A program made the position numbers and the translations under genes. The notes under the pieces were generated by a model, which saw only the letters and a list, made by a program, of their open reading frames with translations, was not told the DNA's origin and did not search any database. From assembly GCF_024400535.1 (NCBI RefSeq), contig NZ_CP038800.1, positions 372,001-436,000 on the forward strand: DNA of 64,000 bases, read 5' to 3'. Below are positions 52,381 to 61,077 of the stretch, piece by piece (the first letter of the stretch is position 1; every line of letters starts with the position of its first letter). Origin of the DNA: Treponema denticola (lineage in GTDB: Bacteria > Spirochaetota > Spirochaetia > Treponematales > Treponemataceae).

Positions 52381-53799
52381 ATGGAGTATGCAATTATGGA
52401 TGATTTACCCGAATCGGAACTGCCGTATGAAAAAGAACCTTTTCAATTAAAACCTAAAAAAATATCAAAAAATTTATGGAAGCTGGCCTATCCTACGATG
52501 ATTTCTGCAGGCTTGCAAAACTTTTATGACATTGTCGATATGGTTTGGGTAGGACAGATATCCAAAACGGCTCTTTCAGGTGTTACCCTTTTTTCTTCCA
52601 TATACATGCTTTTTACCATTTTAAATGAGGTCGCAGGGGCCAGTTCCGTGTCGATGATTTCGCAAAACTACGGCCGAGGCGATATGGAAAAGACTCAGCG
52701 TATTGCCGAACAGACTATCAGTTTTAAAATTGTGCTTGCAATAATGTCTGCTTTCCTTTTAGCCATTTTTTTAAAACCGATTTTATGGTTTTTTCTTCCG
52801 GATCAAAAAGTTTTAAATTCCGCTTTAGAATACGGATGGCTGAGAATCTTTTTTATTCCTGTAATGTTTTCTTCATATTCGGTAAATACGATTTTTAGAT
52901 GTACCGGAGATGCAAAAACTCCCTTGCACATTATGATAATATCCACCATCATAAACTTGGTTTTAGATCCTGTTTTTATGTTCGATATAATTCCCGGAAC
53001 AAATATCCCGGGCCTAGGTATGGGTGTTTTTGGTGCAGCCCTTGCAACGGTAACAGCCCGAACTATAAGTTTCTTATACGGATTTTTGATTCTCTTAAGC
53101 GGAAGGCGCAAGGTAAAAATAAGCTTTAAAGGTCTTTTTAGACTTGACAAAAAAATAGATACCGACCTTTTACTCATAGGTCTTCCTTCAGGCATTAACT
53201 CACTTGTCCGCAGCTTTGCTCAGGTAACGATTATGAAATTCGTAACGGTATACGGTGCCGATGCAGTTGCTCTTGCAGGCGTCGGCGGAAAGCTTTCACA
53301 GTTTGCCTTTATGCCTATTTTCGGATTTAATATGGGAGGAGCAACTTTGGTTGGGCAAAGCCTTGGCCGAGATAATGTTAAGGAAGCAAGGCTTACTTCT
53401 AAGATAAATGCTTTTATGTCAGCCTCTGTGGTAGGAATCTTTGCAGTCATAATTATGGGAACGCCGCAAACTTTTTTGCGGTCTTTCTTCCCAAATGATC
53501 CGTCAATGCTTTTACAGGGAAGTTTAATGCTCCGCATATTTTATCCGTCCTTTATAATTTTATCTATGGGATTGGGGCTAGCTGTGGTCTTTTCGGGTTC
53601 GGGGCATACAAGGCCAATACTTTACTCCAGCTTGGGTTCCCGCTGGTTTGTACAAATCCCGTTTTTGTTTTTGGTTGTAAATATTTTACACCTTCCCTTA
53701 TTTGCCGTTTGGGCCTCTTATATTTTTGCGGAGGCATCCGAATTTATGGTTATTCTATATCACTACCGCAAAGGGGCTTGGTGTAATAAGAGGGTTTAA
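52381..53799 (+). CDS. MATE family multidrug/metabolite exporter
   Basis: This is a 472-residue membrane protein with twelve helices in two related halves. The first half has LAYPTMISAGLQNFYDIVDM, then VWVGQISKTALSGVT. The second has GLPSGINSLVRSFAQVTIMK and FNMGGATLVGQSLGRDN. MATE proteins export cationic drugs or metabolites with Na+ or H+ antiport. A short acidic cytoplasmic tail precedes TM1. The rlmJ gene starts 3 bases after its stop. The substrate is unknown. Confidence 0.93.
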   Translation: MEYAIMDDLPESELPYEKEPFQLKPKKISKNLWKLAYPTMISAGLQNFYDIVDMVWVGQISKTALSGVTLFSSIYMLFTILNEVAGASSVSMISQNYGRGDMEKTQRIAEQTISFKIVLAIMSAFLLAIFLKPILWFFLPDQKVLNSALEYGWLRIFFIPVMFSSYSVNTIFRCTGDAKTPLHIMIISTIINLVLDPVFMFDIIPGTNIPGLGMGVFGAALATVTARTISFLYGFLILLSGRRKVKISFKGLFRLDKKIDTDLLLIGLPSGINSLVRSFAQVTIMKFVTVYGADAVALAGVGGKLSQFAFMPIFGFNMGGATLVGQSLGRDNVKEARLTSKINAFMSASVVGIFAVIIMGTPQTFLRSFFPNDPSMLLQGSLMLRIFYPSFIILSMGLGLAVVFSGSGHTRPILYSSLGSRWFVQIPFLFLVVNILHLPLFAVWASYIFAEASEFMVILYHYRKGAWCNKRV

Positions 53800-53802
53800 A
53801 AT

Positions 53803-54642
53803 TTGTTGAGTTATCGTCACGGCTTTCATGCAGGAAATCAGGCCGATGTTTTTAAGCACTCGGCTCTCTTTTCTTTTTTAAAACTCTACACCCAAAAGCA
53901 AAAGCCGTTTACTGCCTTCGATTTAAATGCAGGAAGTGCTTCCTATAATCTTTTAAGCGAATGGAGTTTAAAAACCGGCGAAGCGGAAGAAGGGATAATC
54001 CGGTTTTTAGATTTATATAAAAAAGAAAAACTGCCTCTTCCAATACCTGAGGACCTTAAGGTCTATCTGGATTTTTGCCTAAAAAATTATGATGAAAATT
54101 CCTCTTATGCCGGCTCTCCTGAAATCATCCGTTCATTTTTACAAAAAGAATCCAATTTGATTTTATGCGATTTACATTCTGCCGAAGCTGAAAAATTAAA
54201 AGAACTTTATAAGCGTGCAGAAAATGTTCATGTACACAAAAGGGATTGCTATGAGGCTGTCAAGGCACTTACGCCGCCTATTCCTATCCGGGGCTTTGCC
54301 TTATTTGATCCCAGCTACGAAGTCGATTCTGACTATACAGCGATTGCAGAGGCTGTCGAAAAGGTCTGTAAAAAATGGCCTATAGGCATCTTTATAATTT
54401 GGTACCCTATATTGAATCACAAAACCGAAGAGTGCCGAACTTTAAAAAGCCGAATCAGTAAGGTCATGAACAATAAAATATTAAACATTGAAGTCAAGCA
54501 TTTTTCAAACAAGATAGATTCTGAAAGTGAGTACGGCCTGCAAGGTTCAGGCTTTTTAATCACAAATCCGCCATGGGGTTTGGAAGAAAAACTGAAAGAA
54601 ATATGCGGATATATTGAGAAAGTGAGTGCCGGCTTAGATTGA
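53803..54642 (+). CDS. rlmJ: 23S rRNA A2030 N6-methyltransferase RlmJ
   Basis: This is a 279-residue SAM-dependent methyltransferase. The N-terminal LSYRHGFHAGNQADVFKHSA is the hallmark of RlmJ. The catalytic DPSY motif (ALFDPSYEV) and the YAGSPEIIRSFL loop are intact. It methylates A2030 (E. coli numbering) of 23S rRNA. TTG 53803 is used as the start, with GAGGG upstream, which gives the family N-terminus. It lies directly behind the MATE gene. Confidence 0.92.
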   Translation: MLSYRHGFHAGNQADVFKHSALFSFLKLYTQKQKPFTAFDLNAGSASYNLLSEWSLKTGEAEEGIIRFLDLYKKEKLPLPIPEDLKVYLDFCLKNYDENSSYAGSPEIIRSFLQKESNLILCDLHSAEAEKLKELYKRAENVHVHKRDCYEAVKALTPPIPIRGFALFDPSYEVDSDYTAIAEAVEKVCKKWPIGIFIIWYPILNHKTEECRTLKSRISKVMNNKILNIEVKHFSNKIDSESEYGLQGSGFLITNPPWGLEEKLKEICGYIEKVSAGLD

Positions 54643-54721
54643 AGAACTATAAGTTTTAATTTTTCTCCCTATGATTATGTGAAAATTCATAGTGAAATAA
54701 AAAAGTATTTACTATAGGCAT

Positions 54722-54752
54722 AAAGGTATCATTATGGTATAATGATACCTTT
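54722..54752 (+). promoter_or_regulatory. Perfect palindromic operator over the antitoxin promoter
   Basis: Two 14-base arms, AAAGGTATCATTAT and its exact inverse, are separated by GGT. The right arm contains TATAAT (54738-54743), with a possible -35 TAGGCA 17 bases upstream. AGGAGG follows. This is the layout of an autoregulated toxin-antitoxin operator. Confidence 0.75.
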
Positions 54753-54763
54753 AGGAGGTGTTT

Positions 54764-55024
54764 ATGCCGCAAATACTACCAATTCGCGACTTAAAAAATA
54801 CGAGTGCGATTTCAAATCTTTGTCATAAAACAAATGAGCCGATTTTTATAACAAAAAATGGCTATGGTGATATGGTTATTATGAGTATGGAAACATATGA
54901 AGGAAATGCTTTTTTAAATAATCTTTATGGTAATTTGGAAGAAGCAGAAATGGATTTACAAAACGGCAGGGTGTCCGGTATTGATGAGGCTATAGAGGAA
55001 ATAAAAAGTCGATATGATTTATAA
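54764..55024 (+). CDS. Phd/YefM-type antitoxin, orphan
   Basis: This 86-residue protein has the Phd/YefM N-terminal DNA-binding fold (ILPIRDLKNTSAISNLCHKT ... PIFITKNGYGDMVIMSMETY) and a C-terminal helical tail that would wrap a toxin (GRVSGIDEAIEEIKSRYDL). It starts at ATG 54764 after AGGAGGTG. Such antitoxins repress their own operon by binding the palindrome upstream. The partner toxin gene begins in the last codons but is destroyed after 12 codons, so the antitoxin is now alone. Confidence 0.88.
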   Translation: MPQILPIRDLKNTSAISNLCHKTNEPIFITKNGYGDMVIMSMETYEGNAFLNNLYGNLEEAEMDLQNGRVSGIDEAIEEIKSRYDL

Positions 55025-55052
55025 TGTTCAAATCACTGATAAGGCAAGATGA
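55014..55052 (+). pseudogene. Remnant of a RelE/ParE-type toxin gene
   Basis: ATG 55014 overlaps the antitoxin end and reads MIYNVQITDKAR before TGA at 55050. This is the usual first strand of RelE/ParE toxins. In another frame weak similarity continues a little (DDNKKIVTIM), then is lost. No functional toxin can be made. Confidence 0.65.
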
Positions 55053-55171
55053 TAATAAAAAAATAGTTACTATAATGCATATATTTTATGCAAAATGTGA
55101 TTATGGAAAATTATTATAACCGTTAATGCATACAGTTACACAATAATTACTGCACATAAGCAAAAGATTCT

Positions 55172-55747
55172 ATGACAATAAAAGAATTTGAGAATAAATA
55201 TTGGTATATGAGTGAACTCAAAGCACTAGCAAAGTCGCTTAAAATTCCTTTTGATTCAAGAACACGAAAGGATCAGCTTGAAGACATGATTATTCAATTT
55301 TTGGAAATCGGAACGGTAAATAAAAAGAATAGTTTTCGGATTAAAAACCGGAATATAGACATATTGAATAATCATAGTTATGTTAAAAATTTTAGAAACA
55401 AAAAAGAAACATGGGAATTCATCAATAGTGAAATGGATAAACGAGTTCCGGGATTAAAACCGAAATCAGGCGCAAAATATTGGCTTAATCGTTGGATTGA
55501 AAATAAGCTTTCTAATGGCGAAAAAATAACTTATAATGATGTCGTTTGCGAATATATTCGATTAAATAAAACTGAAGAAAAACTTCCGCAAATTCCATCC
55601 TGTAAATTTAATAACTTTATAAGCGATTATCTGGCAAATGAAAAAAATGCAACAAGAAAAAACGCTTTGGAAGCATGGACTATGCTAAAAGATATGAAGG
55701 TAAAAAAAGATTATATAACATGGAAAAAAATAAACATCCATAAATAA
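55172..55747 (+). CDS. SAP-domain-like DNA-binding protein
   Basis: This is a 191-residue basic protein. The N-terminal 45 residues (MSELKALAKSLKIPFDSRTR, then KDQLEDMIIQFL) fit a SAP helix-extension-helix DNA-binding motif. The remainder is Lys/Asn-rich and helical, with a repeated AW/EW-type pattern (KKETWEFINSEM, RKNALEAWTMLKDM). It is commonly seen as a cargo or accessory gene. No clear ribosome site is visible. It stands between the antitoxin remnant and the ABC exporter, with its own short flanks. Confidence 0.6.
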   Translation: MTIKEFENKYWYMSELKALAKSLKIPFDSRTRKDQLEDMIIQFLEIGTVNKKNSFRIKNRNIDILNNHSYVKNFRNKKETWEFINSEMDKRVPGLKPKSGAKYWLNRWIENKLSNGEKITYNDVVCEYIRLNKTEEKLPQIPSCKFNNFISDYLANEKNATRKNALEAWTMLKDMKVKKDYITWKKINIHK

Positions 55748-55802
55748 ATTTGTCAGATACAAGAATTATAATAACTTAGGGAGTTGAACTTATAAATATA
55801 AC

Positions 55803-55833
55803 TTGACAATATATATATATATATATATATAAT
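55803..55833 (+). promoter_or_regulatory. Promoter whose spacer is an (AT)11 microsatellite
   Basis: TTGACA (55803-55808) is followed by 11 AT units (55809-55830) that run into TATAAT (55828-55833). The -35/-10 spacer is 19 bases. Loss of one AT unit would give the optimal 17. The ABC exporter gene starts at 55871 with AAGGAGG. Dinucleotide slippage here would change promoter strength. Confidence 0.8.
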
Positions 55834-55870
55834 AGAATAATAAGTGTAGTAATTATATAAGGAGGTTTTA

Positions 55871-57556
55871 ATGTCAAATAAACCAAAGTTAAAAGTTTTC
55901 TCTTTTTATATGTGTTTTGTTTTTCTTGTTTTACTCGGGGTTCAATATATTCTTTTAGATTTATATTCTTCCCGCTTATTTGCATTTCAAGAAAATTTAT
56001 TAAACCTTAAAACTATTCAAGCAAGACCGCTTGTAGAAACTCTTGTTTTAATTGCAGGTCTTTTACTTATCAATATACTTGCGCGCTTTGTAATTATCCG
56101 TTTTGGGCGTAGAAGATTGCAGATAAAAAAAGATATGGTAGAAAAATATTTAAGACTTCCCTTTACTTATTATTATGATGTAAACTATGCTCAGGTTTTA
56201 GATTCATTACAAAGTTATCCCGAGTTTTTTATAAATGATGTTTTAAAAATATACAGGCTTTTTTTTAATGCTGTAATTTGTGTTTTGATTTTTATAAAAC
56301 TTTTTTATGTAAGTGCGATGCTGTCTGTCTTATCACTGGGATTATTATTTATATTTTTCTTAATAGATAGGTTCTTTTTACGCCTTATTCGGAACATAGA
56401 TAAGCTGAGAATAAAAACCGCTCCCTCCTTGTACAAGGAACTCGGAGATTCCGTTTCCGGACGATTGGATATCCGCTCGGTAAACTCGCATAAATATTTT
56501 GAACAAGGTATCTTTTCAAAAATGGATAAACTTTGTAACGAGTTTTTTAAAAAGAAGGAAGGTATAGCGATAAGCCGGAATAATTTGGAACGCATTATTC
56601 AAAAAGTTTTACCTCTTTTTTCTCTTCTGATTGCCTTGTTTCTTTTTAAAAATAAGAGCGTAGGGAACACGATAATGCCTTTCTATATGCTTTTTATTTT
56701 ATTGCCGAATCCTTTGAGTACGATTTCCATATTTGAACATATTAAAAATCTAAAAACAATGATTGAACCCATTGAAGAGCTTTTACAAAAAGAAGAAGCT
56801 AAAAGAGGAAATGCTTTATTTAATTATGATGTTATCAATGTTAATTCATTAACCGTGAACTTACGCAACCAATATCTTCTTAATAATATCAATCTAAATA
56901 TTAAACAATGTGAAAAAGTTTTAATCATAGGAGACTCCGGCTCGGGAAAATCCGTATTTTTAAACTGTCTTATGGGTGCAGACTATAATCAAAGAGGGCA
57001 AGTAAACTACGGCACTACGGAAGTAAAAGAATTCTCTTCTGAAAGTTTTTTGCAAAACACTTCATTCCTTGATCTAAAAGGATTGGTTTTGCCCGGTACA
57101 TTAAGATACAACCTGCTTTTAAATAGTCTTGAAAAAATTAGCGATGATACCTTAAAGTTTCTTATTCGTTCTGTGGGTATTGCAGAATTTATTCCGTTTT
57201 TACATGACCTTGATACGGTTCTTGATCCCGATACTTTATCTGACGGGGAAAGAGTTACGGTTTCGCTTTTAAGAGAGCTTATTAAAAAGCCTCAAATATT
57301 TTTTCTTGATGAAACTTTCAGCTCTCTGGATGTTGCGGTTGAAGACAGCTTTTTAAAATACCTAATGTCAACCGATAGTACAGTAATTATGATTTCTCAT
57401 AAAAAAGAACATGTTCAATACTTTGAACGGGTGCTTTATTTTCAAGCCGGAAATATTCGTGTAGATATAAAAGCAAAATATGCTTTAACGAATCCGCCGA
57501 TAAAAGATTTTTACAATTCGGTATATCAGAATATGCAAAAAGGAGAGAACTTATGA
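55871..57556 (+). CDS. ABC exporter subunit (membrane + ATPase), first half
   Basis: This is a 561-residue half-transporter. Five to six helices lie in residues 10-300, and the nucleotide-binding domain runs from about 325. Walker A is G354-DSGSGKS-361. The signature is altered to LSDGE at 456-460, but the Walker B Asp480-Glu481 and an H-loop His (MISHKKEH) are kept. The Q-loop Gln is replaced (SFLDLKGLVLPG). Its stop overlaps the second subunit start by 4 bases, so the two are co-translated as a heterodimer. The family resembles exporters of peptides or siderophore-like compounds. The substrate is unknown. Expression is under the (AT)11 promoter. Confidence 0.88.
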   Translation: MSNKPKLKVFSFYMCFVFLVLLGVQYILLDLYSSRLFAFQENLLNLKTIQARPLVETLVLIAGLLLINILARFVIIRFGRRRLQIKKDMVEKYLRLPFTYYYDVNYAQVLDSLQSYPEFFINDVLKIYRLFFNAVICVLIFIKLFYVSAMLSVLSLGLLFIFFLIDRFFLRLIRNIDKLRIKTAPSLYKELGDSVSGRLDIRSVNSHKYFEQGIFSKMDKLCNEFFKKKEGIAISRNNLERIIQKVLPLFSLLIALFLFKNKSVGNTIMPFYMLFILLPNPLSTISIFEHIKNLKTMIEPIEELLQKEEAKRGNALFNYDVINVNSLTVNLRNQYLLNNINLNIKQCEKVLIIGDSGSGKSVFLNCLMGADYNQRGQVNYGTTEVKEFSSESFLQNTSFLDLKGLVLPGTLRYNLLLNSLEKISDDTLKFLIRSVGIAEFIPFLHDLDTVLDPDTLSDGERVTVSLLRELIKKPQIFFLDETFSSLDVAVEDSFLKYLMSTDSTVIMISHKKEHVQYFERVLYFQAGNIRVDIKAKYALTNPPIKDFYNSVYQNMQKGENL

Positions 57557-59169
57557 AAACCGTTTATACTTTATACAAAAAATTTTATAAGAGTTTAACA
57601 TTTCTTCTTATTTTTTTACTTGCTCTAAATGTGTGTAATTCCATATTTCTTGTTTTAGGAAGGATGAATCTTAATAAAATATTGGACGGATTTCCCTTTG
57701 CTTCTCTTTTAGCTATGTCGATATCCGTTGTAGTGTATGCTATAGTCCAAAGTATTTATGAGCTCATTTTAAATAATTCCATTACTTATCGTGCATTGCC
57801 GCCTATGATGAAAACTGCCTTTCATCATAGTTTGGTAAACAGTAACCGTAAGGCAGAGGAAGAGGGCTTTTATACAATGTCCTATACTCAAGACATAAAT
57901 GTTCTTATTCCTTTTTGTTTTCAATTTACGGCTGCTTGTTTTAATATTATTATTCTTAATGCTTTTTTATTGTCAATATCCATATTTCTTCCGGTTATTC
58001 TATTGGTAATAATTATATCGGCTAATATCTTTATTACTTACTTGGATAAGCAAATAAACGGAGCTTACGACTTACTTGATGATGAGGGCATAAGTTACGG
58101 CGGTATTGTTAAAACTACATTTCAATCTATTTTTTTAACATTAAATAATTCGATTAAATCGGAATGCGAAAAATCTATTTTACAAAAAGACGAAGAGCTT
58201 TTAAAAATCGGAAATAGGATTCAAAAACTGGAAGCCGTAAAAAATATTTTTTTTGAAGGCCAAAATTATTTTATTCCTATTGTCATAAGTGTTTTCTGCC
58301 TTTTTACATTGCCCGGTGTTAATTTGGCAAATCTTTTATACATAATCTTTATTATTTCGTTGGCTAATCAAAACATGTCAACTATTTTTTTAGCGGCAAG
58401 ACAAATAAAAAGATCGGTTCCTATAGCAAAAAAATATTTTAATTATATTGAAGAATGTGAAAACAATCACAAGAAAAACATTCATGGCGATGGAGCTCTG
58501 ATTAACGCAAAGAATGTTTCGCTTGCTAAAAATGATAAACTTATATTTAATAATATTGATTTTAAACTAAATGAAGGGGATAGAATTGCCGTTGTAGGAC
58601 AAAACGGTTCGGGAAAGACAAGCTTATTACGAATCCTTACTATGAATGAAGCGGAGTTTTCAGGTTCGCTTACATATAATTTAAAAGCCTTAGGTGCAAA
58701 TACAATTCCTTGTCTTTGGAGTCATCCACATATTTTTAATATTTCATTGCGGGACAATCTTGTATTCGGCAAAGCTATTCCCGATTCCGATATAATGGAA
58801 ATATTGAATGCACTTAAATTATCTCATTTTGTAAACTCCTTACCGGAGGGATTGGATACTGTTATGGATATGAATAACTTAACCGTATCGGATGGAGAAC
58901 GCAGCAGAATTGCATTAGCTAGAATTTTGCTTTTGACTTCCGATTGTCCCGTTGTTCTTTTGGATGAGTTTTCCCGTAATGTGAATACGGAAATAGAAGA
59001 CTTGATGTTTAATTTAATTTTTACTAAAAAGTCTGCAATCGCTGCCGTTACAAATAATATCTCGACTGCAAAACGCTTTCAGAAAATTTTATTCGTTTCA
59101 AAACAGGATGGAAGTATCACTGAAATCGATGAAGACGAAATAGAGGAAAGAATAAAAGATACAAGGTAG
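57553..59169 (+). CDS. ABC exporter subunit (membrane + ATPase), second half
   Basis: This is a 538-residue half-transporter with six N-terminal helices. Walker A is G349-QNGSGKT-356 and the signature VSDGE is at 445-449. The Walker B region is VVLLDEF, with Asp and Glu present. The H-loop is changed: where exporters have THR, this has T500-N501-N502, so the switch His is missing. The Q-loop is also atypical (IPCLWSHPHIF). One of the two ATP sites of the heterodimer is thus probably degenerate, as in several asymmetric exporters. It is coupled to the preceding subunit by an ATGA-type overlap. A hairpin lies downstream. Confidence 0.88.
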   Translation: MKTVYTLYKKFYKSLTFLLIFLLALNVCNSIFLVLGRMNLNKILDGFPFASLLAMSISVVVYAIVQSIYELILNNSITYRALPPMMKTAFHHSLVNSNRKAEEEGFYTMSYTQDINVLIPFCFQFTAACFNIIILNAFLLSISIFLPVILLVIIISANIFITYLDKQINGAYDLLDDEGISYGGIVKTTFQSIFLTLNNSIKSECEKSILQKDEELLKIGNRIQKLEAVKNIFFEGQNYFIPIVISVFCLFTLPGVNLANLLYIIFIISLANQNMSTIFLAARQIKRSVPIAKKYFNYIEECENNHKKNIHGDGALINAKNVSLAKNDKLIFNNIDFKLNEGDRIAVVGQNGSGKTSLLRILTMNEAEFSGSLTYNLKALGANTIPCLWSHPHIFNISLRDNLVFGKAIPDSDIMEILNALKLSHFVNSLPEGLDTVMDMNNLTVSDGERSRIALARILLLTSDCPVVLLDEFSRNVNTEIEDLMFNLIFTKKSAIAAVTNNISTAKRFQKILFVSKQDGSITEIDEDEIEERIKDTR

Positions 59170-59211
59170 TAATTGTAGACAAGTTTAAAATTTAAAAATA
59201 ACTTTAAGAAA

Positions 59212-59242
59212 AACCTCTAAAAAGCTGAAGTTTTTAGAGGTT
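59212..59242. terminator. Terminator between convergent ABC and AGPS-like genes
   Basis: AACCTCTAAAAA, the loop GCTGAAG and TTTTTAGAGGTT form a perfect 12-bp stem. The U-run is better on the minus strand, so it mainly ends the AGPS-like transcript. Its sequence closely matches the terminator at 48778-48813. Confidence 0.75.
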
Positions 59243-59256
59243 CCCTATAATGTTTT

Positions 59257-61017
59257 TTAAACGCCTTCCTCCCAAGTTTTTCCGGCGTATTTAGGTTTTC
59301 TCTTTTGGTCTTCCGTCATATCGAGGCCAAGGGTTCCGCCCGGATTCATTATATTGTTCGGGTCGAAGTGTTTTTTTAAGGCCTTAAAGATTTCAAAATT
59401 GGTTTGTCCTATGGATTCTTCCACCCAAGCTGCCGTCATCTTGCCGACACCGTGGTGGTGGCTCATGGCCGCTCCTGCCTTCATTATATTATCGAAGATG
59501 CCGTACTGGTATTCCACATATTCTTCCTTGTTTTTAAAAAGGCCTATAAAGATAAAGTACAGGTTTGCCCCTTGCGGATAGGCATGAGAAAGATGGGTCA
59601 TGCATACCGTGTGAGGGCGGGATTTTGCAAATCTTCTTACCTCTTCGTGAACTCTCGGCATCATATCCCATGTTACGCTGCATTCCATTGTGTCTATTAT
59701 TACTCCGTAATCTTGTAATGATTCCCTTAGATACGGATCCGTAAAGCGGCCGTGCTCCCAGCCGTCTACAGGCTTGCCCGTTAAAAAAAGTCCGCCGTTT
59801 TGTTTACATATCCGCTTTACCTTTTTGTAAAGCTGCTTTGAAAATTCTTTAGCTCCTTCGCTCCAGCCTAAAAAGAGGCAGCGTTTCATCGGTTTATATC
59901 CCATTAGGTTCATCGCAGTTTCGGCTATTGTGCCTTCAACTCCGTAGAGCTTTAAAGCCATGTCGGTTTCTTCCGCATCCGAAAGTCTAAACACCGAGGG
60001 AAAGCCCGATTCGTTTTGCATAATCTCACGGCATGCCTTCATTCCGTCTTCCCAAGTTTTAAATATAAAGCTGAACTTTTTGCGGGTTTCCGGCCTGTAT
60101 TTAAAGAAGCGCAAGGTAACATTTGTAAGAATTCCAAAAGAGCCCTCGCTCCCCATCATAAGCTCGTCGATGTCCGGTCCGACCGCATGGGCGGGAAGCC
60201 CGTAGCTTTTAACGATGCCCGCAGGAGTTACATAAGTTTGTTGAAAAACTATGTCTTTTATGTTCCCGTAGTATGTGGAATTTTGGCCTGCGCCTCTGGT
60301 AACTACCCAGCCTCCCACGGAGGAATATTCAAAGGATTGCGGGAAGTGTCCGCAAGTGTAGGCCATCTTTGCATCGAATTCTTTTTGAGCATTGTTTAAG
60401 TGAGCTTCAAGTTGGGGCCCCGACATTCCGGCTTGAACCGTAATTGTCTGGTCAGTTTCGTTAAAGGCTAAAACCTTGTTAAAGTTTTTACGCATATCGA
60501 GGGATATGCCGCCCCTTACGGCCTCAACGCCTCTGGTAACGGAAGAACCGCCTCCGTACACATAGAGGGGAATTATATGCTCATTTGCGTATGTTACGAG
60601 TTTAACTATTTGGTCATGGCTTGAGGGGTATACTACAACATCGGCTATGTTTTCTAAGATGCCCTCACGGAGGCGGTAGGCATCGTACATGGTTTTTCCG
60701 TAAGCAACCGATACCCTGTCCTTAACGGCTGTGCTGACATCCGTCTCTCCGAAAATTTCTTTTAAGGCCTCAATGTGTTTTTGGTCAAGGTTTACGGGAA
60801 GGCTTTCAGGCAAAGCTTCAAGTCCTTCAAACCTCTTTTGTTTAAAAATCTCATCCCCTATTCCGAAGACCGTTTTCATATATTTATAAAGTCTTTCGTT
60901 AGGCTCCTTAAATTCATTTGGGTCTCCCCACTTCGCAGCTTCTCTAAAAGAGTCCTTTGGAGGCGGTACCTGTTCCCAAACCGGTTTAAAATCCTTGTAC
61001 TCATATCTTTTTCCCAT
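59257..61017 (-). CDS. FAD-binding oxidase, alkyl-DHAP synthase (AGPS)-like
   Basis: This is a 586-residue flavoenzyme of the PCMH/VAO family. The FAD pyrophosphate loop is YVYGGGSSVTRG, followed by DMRKNFNKVLAFNE. The substrate domain ends with MSHHHGVGKM, whose His triplet is a hallmark of alkyldihydroxyacetonephosphate synthases. AGPS exchanges the acyl chain of acyl-DHAP for a fatty alcohol, forming ether lipids. Bacterial relatives are often annotated only as FAD-binding oxidases, so ether-lipid synthesis is an inference. The gene is monocistronic and ends at a strong terminator. Confidence 0.82.
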   Translation of the reverse strand: MGKRYEYKDFKPVWEQVPPPKDSFREAAKWGDPNEFKEPNERLYKYMKTVFGIGDEIFKQKRFEGLEALPESLPVNLDQKHIEALKEIFGETDVSTAVKDRVSVAYGKTMYDAYRLREGILENIADVVVYPSSHDQIVKLVTYANEHIIPLYVYGGGSSVTRGVEAVRGGISLDMRKNFNKVLAFNETDQTITVQAGMSGPQLEAHLNNAQKEFDAKMAYTCGHFPQSFEYSSVGGWVVTRGAGQNSTYYGNIKDIVFQQTYVTPAGIVKSYGLPAHAVGPDIDELMMGSEGSFGILTNVTLRFFKYRPETRKKFSFIFKTWEDGMKACREIMQNESGFPSVFRLSDAEETDMALKLYGVEGTIAETAMNLMGYKPMKRCLFLGWSEGAKEFSKQLYKKVKRICKQNGGLFLTGKPVDGWEHGRFTDPYLRESLQDYGVIIDTMECSVTWDMMPRVHEEVRRFAKSRPHTVCMTHLSHAYPQGANLYFIFIGLFKNKEEYVEYQYGIFDNIMKAGAAMSHHHGVGKMTAAWVEESIGQTNFEIFKALKKHFDPNNIMNPGGTLGLDMTEDQKRKPKYAGKTWEEGV

Positions 61018-61077
61018 AAGTCTATTCTTCCTTTATAAAGCTATATTAAACCTATTTGAAAAATAATGCAAGTCAAA

